Shown piece after piece: positions 11,096 to 20,413 of a DNA stretch of 64,000 nt. The DNA is from Castanea sativa. Its lineage: Eukaryota > Streptophyta > Magnoliopsida > Fagales > Fagaceae. Position 1 is the first letter of the stretch. Every line of letters begins with the position of its first letter. The position numbers and the translations under genes are program-made. Below the pieces are notes generated by a model. It did no database searches and was not told the DNA's origin. It saw only the letters and a program-made list of their open reading frames with translations. The DNA lies in the NCBI RefSeq assembly GCF_040712315.1, contig NC_134023.1, forward strand, positions 66,562,757 to 66,626,756, in the 5' to 3' direction.

Positions 11096-11385
11096 TTAAG
11101 CAAGTAGCGTGGAATTGTCAGCCCGCAAGGTCCAAACGATGTCTTTAACCGCCAGCCGTATATCCTTATTGCATAACTTGTTGTATTCCAAGGTATCGCA
11201 ATTGTTTTTCTTCACCTCCACCACCAGAAACGACAGCGTCACAGCGAAAATCTCCGTCTCAATAGCCAGTTTCCCTTTACTTCCACACTCGTTTCCTTGA
11301 AGTCACACCATCGACTCGCTCTTCTTCACATTGAAATTCCCACTCTTCGCCGCCATCTCCTCCGCCGTCGATATCACACTCGCTC
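11096..11385 (-). pseudogene. Captured C-terminal fragment of a CIPK (SnRK3) kinase gene
   Basis: CIPKs are Ser/Thr kinases switched by CBL calcium sensors; their C-terminus holds a PPI domain. One minus-strand frame reads STAEEMAAKSGNFNVKK, KGKLAIETEIF, then VEVKKNNCDTLEYNK, DIVWTL and ends at its own TAA (11096-11098). The order KGxLxxxTEIF...VEVxKxxxDTLEYxK...KDIVW is that of the CIPK C-terminal domain. One TGA (11303-11305) interrupts the frame and fits an Arg CGA-to-TGA change. The kinase domain and NAF motif are missing. It lies between the right MULE arm and the captured GAE promoter in the same orientation. Assignment is by motif recognition. Confidence 0.7.
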
Positions 11386-11810
11386 GTCGGCTGCGCTGTC
11401 GCCGGCGGTAGCTACGGCTTGGGCTATTGCTGACAGCGGCAAGGGCATGGGATTTTAGGCGGCGGCTGGGTTTAGCTTCTTCCCTCTCTCACCTTCTCTC
11501 TCGTTGTGGGTTCTAAGTTCTTACAATAGATAGAAACTAATTTTTTTTAATTTACCTGTGAATTTTTTTCCCACATGTAAATTTAGTTTGTAATTTTTTT
11601 AATTAAAAAATGTCACATCATTAAAAAAAATGTCAAGTCATTGTTCTGTTAGCCACATAAATAACACCGTTAACAACAGTTAGTAAAAGGACCAATACAA
11701 CTCAGTTTTAAAACTTAAGGGACTAATTGTACTCGCTTCAAACTTGAGGGACTAATTGCGCACACAGGGTAAACTTCAAGAACCAATAGTGTAGTTTCGC
11801 CAAATTTTTT

Positions 11811-12587
11811 CACTAATAATATTCTAATGTCCTAAAATGCCTTATCTGCCCCCTGACACAAAAGACACAAAAAATATTTCTCAATTCACGGCACCTTTTC
11901 TCAGTAGACTTCTACTTCTACTACAATTCTAATATATATATAAAAGTAGCTTGATGGACTTTTGAAGACAAAAGGTATTACAACTATAATATAAAACCGT
12001 GGATCCCACTTGGTAATGATTGAAAATAATAATAATAATAATAATAACCTTGCCATACCTACATGGAATGGGAATCAGTACCAGTAAAGATATCTAGAAA
12101 AAAAAAGTGTATATATAATTCAAACAAAGTATGCCTCCCATCAAAAAGAAAAAAACAAAAATTCTTTACATACCAGTCTCTTTTGGTTTGGATCTTAGAG
12201 TTTCTATGGAGTTTTTAAAAGCATTCAAGCTGGGTTTTTAAGTCACACATTCAAATATTCACAGGTATGCATACTCTTAATAGTTTTGCTTTGATTTATT
12301 TATTTAATTTTTTGAAGAATCAAATTATATGTTTAAACTGTTTATATTTAGATAGATCTCTTGATTTGACTATTCTTAACCATAAATTTATAATTCAAAT
12401 TATATGTTTAAAATATTTGTATTTGTAATGATCTCTTAATTTGATTATTCTTAACCATAAATTGGTACTTATTTTTCTTTATTTTAATGATATATATATA
12501 TATATATATTTGTAGTTAATTGAGATTATGGAGAATCCTAATCATATTAATTAGTTCAGATCAAATTTTTTTTGAACTCGTATCCAA
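11811..12587. other. AT-rich spacer
   Basis: No supported gene. Short microsatellites occur: (AAT)n near 12028-12047 and (TA)n near 12492-12508. The right part probably belongs to the 5' end of the hAT element that follows, but no terminal repeat was found. Confidence 0.5.
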
Positions 12588-14095
12588 GTGGATGCTGCAA
12601 ATCTTTCCACGGATCTTGGTTTAAGAATAAAAATGTCTAACTATCATCCTAATGAAAGATATCAAATTAGAAGGCATTATCTACAAAATAAACCTTGTCA
12701 ACCAGTTGACTATGATTTTCCACAAAGTCAATTTGGAAAAACAAAGCGTCAATTTAATCCATTGGGTTCAAAGAATATCCTAGTTGGTTGAAATATAGCA
12801 TTACGAAAGATGCTGCATATTTTCTATATTGTTATCTTTTTTGACCTGATACTGGTAATCAAGGAAGGGGAGACTCATTTGTTACTGAAGAATTCAGAAA
12901 TTGGAAAAAAAAAAAAAAAAAAAAAAGAGGAGAAATTACAGAATCACGTTGGGGATCACAACAGCGCACATAATATAGCTCAAAGAAAATGTGAAGCTTT
13001 GTTAAACTAGAGACAAAGTATTCAAACAGTTATAAACAAGCAATCAGATGTTGAGAAAAGGGAATATCGAACTCGTTTGAATGCATCAATGGATTGCATT
13101 TGTTTTCTACAACGGCAAGGATTAGCATTTCGTGGCCATGAAGAATCTAAAGACTCCAATAATCAAGGAAATTTTCTTGAATTATTACGGTTTATTGCAA
13201 AGCACAATGAAGAAATTGATAAGGCAGTCCTCGAAAATGCTCCTGAAAATCATCAAATGACCTCTCCCCGATATCCAAAAAGAAATAGCAAATGTTGCAT
13301 CCATTGAGACAATAAATGCTATTATTAAAGATATTGGAGACTCATTATTTGCTATTATTGTTGATGAATCATGTAATATGTCCACTAAAGAACAATTGGC
13401 AATTGCTTTGCGTTATGTAGACAAATTGGAACATGTGAATGAGTGCTTTTTAGGCATTACACATGTTAATAATACAGCATCAGTGACACTAAAGAGTGCA
13501 ATTGAGAGAGTATTTAATAAACATAGCTTAAGCATTAGTACATTGCGAGGACAAGGCTACGACGGGGCAAGCAACATGCAAGGTGAGTTAAATGGACTAA
13601 AAACTCTTATTTTGAAAGATAATCCTTCTGCCTATTATGTCCATTGCTTTGCACATCAGCTTCGACTAACATTAGTTGCGTAGCAAAAAATCACATCCAG
13701 ATTGCAACCTTTTTTAACTTGGTTGCAAAGGTATTCAATATTGTTGGAGCATCTTGCAAGCCTCGTGATATTCTTCGCGAAAAACATAGTGCTGAAGTTA
13801 TAGAAACACTAAAAAATAATGACATTTCAATTGGTCGTGGCTTGAATCAAGAAATGAGTCTAAAAAGATTTGGAGATACACGTTGGAGTTCTCATTATGG
13901 TGCACTTGTTAATCTTATTCACATGTTTTCTTTTGTAATTGATGTGATTGAAACTATTATAGAAGATGGTTTAGATTCTGATTAGAAAGCAAAAGCAAAT
14001 ATCTTATATAATTGGCTTACTCCAAACATTTAAATTCGTGTTTGGTTTACATTTGATGAAAGATGTGCTTGGCATAAGTAATGAGTTGTCATAGG
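12588..14095 (+). pseudogene. hAT transposase, N-terminal and central part (TTF finger, DUF4371)
   Basis: hAT transposases cut and paste their element. The plus-strand frame starts with the TTF-type region (YHPNERYQIRRHYLQNKPCQP, about 12640-12710), is broken by a stop at 12789 and by an A-run of about 20 at 12905-12926, then continues with the ribonuclease-H-like core: VDES at 13360-13371, YDGASNMQGELNGLK at about 13558-13600, and FGDTRWSSHYGAL at about 13868-13905. The acidic residues expected at the first two catalytic positions are present (GAT 13363, GAC 13561). Stops at 13288 region, 13681 and 13983 and loss of frame mark it as dead. The rest of the gene lies beyond the LTR insertion, at 18597-19118. 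Confidence 0.8.
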
Positions 14096-14184
14096 CATTA
14101 TAATGAAAAGATCAAGATAATGTGAATGCTATGAAATTGGTTGACATTTCAAAGCAATGTTTATAGGTCATGAGAGATGATGGG

Positions 14185-14947
14185 TGTGGGGAGTAGAAAG
14201 ACCCTGATGGGGATGTGGGCCTTTGGGCCATGCTAAGGAAGGCCGACCTACTCTTGGGTTTAGAACTTGTTATTACTACGGGTTGGCCCATACGCCGAGG
14301 ATCCGAGGATCCAGCCGAGGATCTGAGGATCCAACCGAGGGTGAATTTCCCTTCGGACGGACACCGGAGAACCCGGGAATTCATGGTAAAGGTTAGGGAA
14401 TGACACGGTCAAGACCAATGGTTAAAGGGGGTGAACCCTTGAATGTCCTAGAAGCACCGATGTTAGAGAAATACCAAAGATAAAGGCTGCCACCTCCACA
14501 TTAAAGACCCTGCACCTACCACCCTGGCCGCATTAATGGGGAAGTGACACCTGAACAATGGAAGGAAAACTTCTGGTTACTATTCAAAGGCACTGAGAAA
14601 AGAAATATCTAGACTGAGGGGGAGTTGGGGCAACACGTGTACAAAGTATCAAAAAGAGGAGTATTTAAGAAGCAACCTAGAACAGGAATAGGGGCTCCCT
14701 TTTTTGTAATTTGAAAGAAAAAGAAAACAGAGAGAGAGATAATATAAGAACAGCTCTCGGCTTACGTCCGAGCAGGTCGATTTACAATATTCCTTGTTGT
14801 TTTCAAGTGTTTCCAATCTTTGACTTGTCATTTAATCCTCAGACACTTCTAACCTGGGTTTCAAGCCCACACTCTACAAATTCATATTGTTTAAGGCTCA
14901 TTGGGCCTGAGCCCGTAACTGTTCTTGGGGCCAGGTGCAATTGTGCA
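14185..14947 (+). repeat. 5' LTR of the hAT-nested element (end truncated)
   Basis: Begins TGTGGGGAGTAGAAAGACCC and matches the LTR at 17842-18591 almost base for base up to GTGCAATTGTGCA. It carries an extra copy of a GAGGATC-type 20-bp unit. Its last bases and the following primer site are lost. Confidence 0.9.
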
Positions 14948-14989
14948 TCCCCGCCTCCTTCCTTCTCTTTGTTGGAACCCGAAGGTTCT

Positions 14990-17240
14990 CAGTAGGATCC
15001 GGAATTAGCCGTGGGACCATCGGAGGCGGAGCAGGAGAGTTGACTCGTGGGTAGGAGTAGCAGCAGGAGCCTCTTCAATCTCCCGTATCTCCGTGGGAAG
15101 CCAAACGTTCTCGGATTTCCTCGCATCCGAGGATAGAGGAACTCCAGCTACGTTTAGGGCTTCCCCCCAGACTTTCTGACAGTACTCTTGGCACAAAGCC
15201 GCGAAGGCCTCTATCAGCTGCTCCTCGATGGTTGCTACCCCTTCCTCGTAGCTCGTCTGCTTGGCAGCCTGTAAAGAGCGTTGGAATGAGCTGTCTTCTT
15301 CCTTCATCAGCGCAAGTTCCTTTTCTAAATCCGAGCGTTCCCTTTGGGCTCGGAGAGCTCATCATCTTTTTCGTGAAGGAGCTTGCGCCGCCCTTCTATC
15401 CGGGTCTTCATGGTCTTCGCATTTGCCTCGGCCCCATTCTTCTCTCTCTTTAGATCAGCCACCTCCGAGGTAAGCTTCTCGTTCTCGGCAAGGGCCGTGC
15501 CCAAGGACTTCTCGCCTCCATCCTAATCTCCTCGCTTCGCTTTGGCCTTCTTCCGAGTGTCTTCTATGAACTTCTCGGCTACAAAGACCTCCCGAATGGC
15601 CTCGTAACAAAGTATGATGGAATCAGGAATAGTAAAAAACTTATGAATATTGTTAAAAGTGGAATCTTCCTAAAAAGGGGTAAACTTACCAGCGCTAAGT
15701 CCCTTTTTAAAGAGAGGAATAGTTGTGGCTGGCTCATTTTTTCCAAGGTTTCCATGTCCTTGGGCAGTAGAAGAGGGCGCTCCAACACTTCTGCCAAGTG
15801 ATGGGCATGACCTTGCTGGACCGCCCTAATACTAGACTGGCAGGAAATAGGCGCGCCGTCCAACCTTAAGTCAGGGGCCCAGGTGGCCGGTGCTCGGCGC
15901 ACTTCGGCCACTTCTCTAATCTCCCCGCTTTCAACTGAGCGGGCCCTACCCTTGCCTTTGTCCAGCTTCTGCTACTGAACCAAAGGAGGTTGTTGTCGTG
16001 GTTTCTTGGGGTCCTTGCTGATCGTCCCCTCGGCCTCCCCCTTTCTCTTCTTTTTGGGATCCTCGGCTGGAAGTTTTGGCTCGGCTGGAGGAGGGGGAGG
16101 TGGCAAAGATGAAAGAGCTTGGGACGCCCTCGTCTTTCTCGGCGACCTTCGCACCTCTCTTGGTTAGGAGATCCTGCATCCTATCCATGTCTTCCTCGGA
16201 TTCGTCTTCCGGTCGGGCAACTACAAACCCTGCAATTCCAGAGGCCTCGGTGGCTTCTTCCTCCTCGTCAGAAAGTACAACGAACTGATTCCCTCGAGGT
16301 CTTTCGGTGTCTTCAAGTTGGAATTGATCTATCTCTTCGTCTAGTGTATGTGAAGAAGACACCTACTCTTCTGGAACAACAGTTGCCTGAGAGTGCACGG
16401 CGAGGGGAATTGCCGCTATGGGCTGGTTGTACAAAACGGTGTGAGGGGCGTCAGGGAGATCGTGGTCGTCCAGAAAGTGGGGCCGGGCTACGTTTATTCT
16501 CCTTCGTCTTCGGTCACCCGAGACTATGGCGTTTTCTATTCCCTGGAAGTCCGAAGAGATGGGAGTGTACCCGTAATCGATGAGCAGCTCTAAGTTGTAA
16601 GTCCTCACCGACAAACACCTCGGAGCGAAGCATTCGGTTTAGATCGGCAACGCCGCGGGGCTCAAGCGTGGACGCACGTGTTGCTTATCCGCAAAGAAAG
16701 ACGTGAAAGTGAACAACATGGTCGCATTCACACAACAAGTGATAAAGTTAAACAAATATAAATACATGTTAGTGTGCATGTTTGTGAGTATTAAAGGAAG
16801 TTGTGAGATGGGGAGGTTAATCCTAAGGTGTCGCACCCGGATCTCCCCACTCAATCGGGCGTGGAGGCCATCGTGCCAGTTCCCAGAGACGATCAGGTAG
16901 TCATCCTTCATACCTTTGTTGGATTTGGGCAGACAGGAGATTAGCCTAATGACGCTGGAGCGGGATTTAATGTAGTAACCTACGTTGGAGAGTTTATGGG
17001 ACTCGTACGTAAAGACGACATCGTGCTGTGAGGTTTAGACCCATTTGCTCGTTTAAAGCATCGACGCTACCCAAAACTCTAAAAACGTTTGGGAGGCACT
17101 GATCGGGATACAACCGGTGGTTGCGAAGGTACTCCCTAGTTACAGGTTTCATTGGGAGGGTCATCCCACCCTCTATAAAGGCTATCATTGGGATGATAAC
17201 CTCTCCCTCTTTTCTAGAACCGGCCACGGCTTCGCCGGCA
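14990..17240 (-). pseudogene. Antisense, multi-exon reading frame inside the Tat-type element
   Basis: Function unknown. Read against the element's own strand, from the side of the 3' LTR: a conserved-looking start AGSRKEGEVIIPMIAFIEGG (about 17226), LGSVDALNEQMGL, then after a frameshift near 17030 YYIKSRSSV, CLPKSNKGMKDDYLIVSGNW (about 16910), an apparent intron, TSFFADKQHVRPRLSP (about 16690), DYGYTPISSDFQGIENAI, an acidic/Ser-rich tract after a TAG at 16363-16365 (in frame, probably CAG originally), and a coiled-coil-like tail (EEQLIEAFAALCQEYCQKVW, about 15220). Tat-lineage elements such as maize Grande are known to carry an antisense gene between pol and the 3' LTR; this fits that position. 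The first frame lacks an ATG here (GTG at 17227). Confidence 0.6.
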
Positions 17241-17825
17241 ATATTTTAAACCTACATCGCAGTGGAATGTTATATCGGGCTCGAAGCCTTCCATTCCAAA
17301 TGCGGTATCAACTAGACACTTAAACCTACCCATCAGAAAAGAACGAAAGGCTAAACTCTAAAGGGGAGAATATCTACGAGGACAGCCGAGGACTATATCC
17401 GAGGAGAAAATGTTAAGAATAGAGAGAGCAAGAACTTACAAAGTTGAAGGTGTGCAAATTTCCACGGTTTTCTGCAGGTAAAGTATGATTGCTGATGTTT
17501 TGATGGGATTAGCCCCTGGGGAATTAAATGAAAGCGCAGGTTCCCGAAGCGTCACGATGTGCGGAAAAGCGGCCTCGAAATTATATTCGTCCCGCCCAAA
17601 TTTTCATGGAGTAACGAGGACCGTTGGATACCCATCTCGCCGTTGAACGTGGGGGACAAAGTGTAGCTTACAGCAATAAATGCGCGCGTTTTTGAAAATA
17701 AAACCGCCAAGTGGCATCTTCTGGGACGCGAAACGATTTCCACACGTGCAATCACTCACAAAGTGTGTGGAGTAGGTCCTCGTCAGATCAAAACCCTATT
17801 TTTCTCCTCGGACGTTGAAAATTAG

Positions 17826-17841
17826 AGTTTTGAGGGGCTAT
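17826..17841 (+). other. Polypurine tract before the 3' LTR
   Basis: GTTTTGAGGGGCTAT abuts the LTR start at 17842. It marks the plus-strand priming site and the element's orientation. Confidence 0.65.
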
Positions 17842-18591
17842 TGTGGGGAGTAGAAAGACCCTGATGGGGATGTGAGCCTTTGGGCCATGCTAAGGAAGGC
17901 CGACCTGCTCTTGGGTTTAGAATTTGTTATTACTACGGGTCGGCCCATACGCCGAGGATCCGAGGATCCAGCCGAGGGTGAATTTCCCTTCGGACGGACA
18001 CCGGAGAACCCGGGAATTCATGGTAAAGGTTAGGGAATGACACGGTCAAGACCAATGGTTAAAGGGGGTGAACCCTTGAATGTCCTAGAAGCACCGATGT
18101 TAGAGAAATACCAAAGATAAAGGCTGCCACCTCCACATTAAAGACCCTGCACCTACCACCCTGGCCGCATTAATGGGGAAGTGACACCCGAACAAAGGGA
18201 AGGGAAACTTCGGTTACTATTCAAAGGCACTGAGAAAAGAAATATCTAGACTGAGGGGGAGTTGGGGCAACACGTGTACAAAGTATCAAAAAGAGGAGTA
18301 TTTAAGAAGCAACCTAGAACAGGAATAGGGGCTCCCTTTTTTGTAATCTGAAAGAAAAAGAAAACAGAGAGAGAGAGATAATATAAGAACAGCTCTCGGC
18401 TTACGTCCGAGGTGTCGATTTACAATATTCCTTGTTGTTTTCAAGTGTTTGCAATCTTTGGCTTGTCATTTAATCCTCGTACACTTCTAACCCGGGTTTC
18501 AAGCCCACACTCTACAAATTCATATTGTTTAAAGCTCATTGGGCTCCGAGCCCGTAATCGTTCTTGGGGCCAGTGCAATTGTGCACTTACA
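17842..18591 (+). repeat. 3' LTR of the hAT-nested element
   Basis: 750 bp, TGTGGGGAG...GTGCACTTACA, followed directly by the target duplication ATGGG. Complete copy of the LTR family seen also at 14185 and 58373. Confidence 0.9.
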
Positions 18592-18596
18592 ATGGG

Positions 18597-19118
18597 TGAA
18601 ACTCTTTGCTAAAGGAGGTTTCTGCATTTTGTGCAAAAAATAATATTGATGTCCCTAATATGGATGATTTATATCAACCTCGGCGACGACGAAAAACTCA
18701 AAACATGAAAAATTCACATCATTCGACAAGGAGAAATTGTTTCGGCTTGCTCATTTTTATCCAAGTAGTTTTTCAACAGTTCAAGTTTCTTTCTTGAATA
18801 ACCAACTAGAGACATACATCCATGATGCGGTCCACTGAAGAGTTTTCAGCAGTTACAGGAATTGGACAGCTTGCTGAAAAGATGATAGAAATGAAAAAGG
18901 ATGTTTCATATCCATTGATTTACTCATTAGTGACTTTGGCATTGATCTTACCAGTTTCAGAAACTACTGTTGAAAGAGCTTTTTTAGAAATGAACATAAT
19001 TAAAAATCAATTATGCAATCGAATAGGAGATCATCAGTGGATTAAGTCACATATATTAAGAAAGATATATTCAAGACTATTGAGTGTGAAGAAATCATAC
19101 AGCGGTTTCAAAATATGA
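18597..19118 (+). pseudogene. hAT transposase, C-terminal part with dimerisation domain
   Basis: Continues the gene broken at 14184. The frame shows SAFCAKNNIDVPNMDDLYQP (about 18620), then after shifts NNQLETYIHDA (about 18800), and the dimerisation block LALILPVSETTVERAF (about 18933-18980), which holds the third catalytic acid (GAA 18972-18974). It ends at a TGA at 19118. The distance from 14184, once the LTR element and one target-site copy are removed, fits an undeleted gene. Confidence 0.75.
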
Positions 19119-19307
19119 AAAATCATCGAGGGTAATTGAGTAAAATAAGCTAGATGTGAAAAAATAAATTAAAGTTTACATTTTATGTTAGATTCTCGTA
19201 TAACAATTACATTATTACGTAGTCGTTTATTTATTTTGTTAATAATTTTGATTAAATTTTTTAGATTAATTTTTTACTTTCAATCTTGTCTATTAATCTT
19301 ACCTCCC

Positions 19308-19335
19308 TTAATCAAAATTCCTGCCTCCACCACTG
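19308..19335. other. Probable right end of the hAT element
   Basis: The minus strand reads CAGTGGTGGAGGCAGGAATT, close to the CAGTGGCGGAGCCAGGAATT ends common to plant hAT elements. The matching left end was not found near 12 kb, so the element's left boundary is undefined. Confidence 0.45.
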
Positions 19336-19336
19336 A

Positions 19337-20013
19337 GGACACCATTACGACATAAATATGATACGAGTATAACGTCTCAAATAAAGTATGTACCAGGAAC
19401 TATATGAATAGAAGAAGTGAGTTCCATACTTCCAGAGTTTCAGTTCCATGGCAGAGATACAAGAAAAAGACCCATCTAGAACTAAAATATTCCCATCTCC
19501 TTCTTATCTTCATCATCAACAAAAATTCAAACATAATATAGATGTATCAGGATGTATCTGACACCACCACCGTGTAATAAGAAAACACCACCATTATGAC
19601 ATAAATAGGATATGAGTATAACGTCCCAAACAAAGTGTTCGTGCATCATAAATATGTACCGGGAACTATGAATAGCAGAAGTGAGATCCATACTTCCAGA
19701 GTTTCAGTTCCATGGCAGAGATACAAGAAAAAGACCCATCTAGAACTAAAATATTCCCATCTCCTTCTTATCTTCATCATCAACAAAAATTCAAACATAA
19801 TATAGCTGTATCTGTATGTACCTGACACACCACCACCGTGTAATAAAAACAACATAATACGTACGTGCTCATTCCTCATCCATTGCATGGCTTACGTGTG
19901 GTGCATCATGCATGATCATTATCGTCATCTTTAAACCCCATACCCATATATCTTCCACGTGTCATCATCATACATTGACACCTACTCTAGATTATGGACA
20001 TGTGTCATGATAG
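19337..20013. repeat. Duplicated promoter-side segment upstream of CESA
   Basis: Contains two tandem copies of a 264-bp unit (19337-19600 and about 19601-19850; for example GTGAGTTCC at 19417 and GTGAGATCC at 19681), then a single tail to about 20013 with TACGTACGTGC and several CACGTGT/CATGTGT boxes. A third copy with the same tail lies at 39297-39732, upstream of the second host gene. A short minus-strand frame (core RWEYFSSRWVFFLYLCHGTE) is open in all copies, but recent duplication alone could explain this. Confidence 0.75.
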
Positions 20014-20413
20014 ACACACTGTGTTGTTGACTACATGACTGTTTATTTAGTTGATTTTACTGATAGACACACTGTTTGGTTGCCGAGAAAACCGAGGAAA
20101 AGAGTGGATTGTACTAGGTTTGTTGAGTAAAAACACTTTTTTCCTGAGGTCACAGTTTTGTGAAGGCTCAAAGATGGTAAAAAAAATTTCCCACATTTTT
20201 CTTAGCAACCAAACTGAGAATAAAGATTTGGAATTTTTGTAACTACATAAGCAATTGATGACTGTAGAGAATGCTTGTTGAATAGGGTAATCTGATTCAC
20301 AGTGGTGCAGATCTGGGCATTGATTTGAGAAAGAGACGTGTTTTTGAAGCATTGAGCTCCGAGGTATGCATTAGATCCATTGTTCACATCTGAGCAAAGA
20401 GAAGCTGGTGCCA
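20014..20413 (+). promoter_or_regulatory. Likely core promoter and 5' leader of CESA
   Basis: 400 bases between the repeated segment and the CESA start codon, with no competing gene. It should hold the transcription start and 5' UTR; no TATA box stands out clearly, so the start site is not called. Confidence 0.4.

Larger units (their letters stand above)
10061..11801. mobile_element. Non-autonomous MULE (Pack-MULE) with 9-bp target duplication
   Basis: A 1,741-bp element bounded by near-mirror inverted repeats: left arm 10061-10455 opens GGTAAAACTACACCATTGGT, right arm 11407-11801 ends with the inverted form (ACCAATAGTGTAGTTTCGCC). It is flanked by a perfect 9-bp direct repeat AAATTTTTT at 10052-10060 and 11802-11810. 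Long inverted ends plus a 9-bp duplication are the signature of Mutator-like elements. There is no transposase. The interior holds pieces of two host genes, both on the minus strand (separate entries), which makes it a Pack-MULE. Confidence 0.9.
14185..18591 (+). mobile_element. Non-autonomous Tat-type LTR element inserted in the hAT gene
   Basis: 4.4 kb, with LTRs at 14185-14947 and 17842-18591 and a perfect 5-bp target duplication ATGGG (14180-14184 and 18592-18596). A purine-rich tract GAGGGGCTAT before the right LTR gives plus orientation. The first LTR stops six bases short of its expected end (GTGCA instead of GTGCACTTACA), and the primer site seen in the sister LTR at 59120 is missing, so the 5' junction was deleted. 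No gag or pol is present; the interior is an antisense reading frame. LTRs are nearly identical apart from a 20-bp duplication (about 14300-14340), so the insertion is fairly young. The same LTR family starts the autonomous-type element at 58373. Confidence 0.9.
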
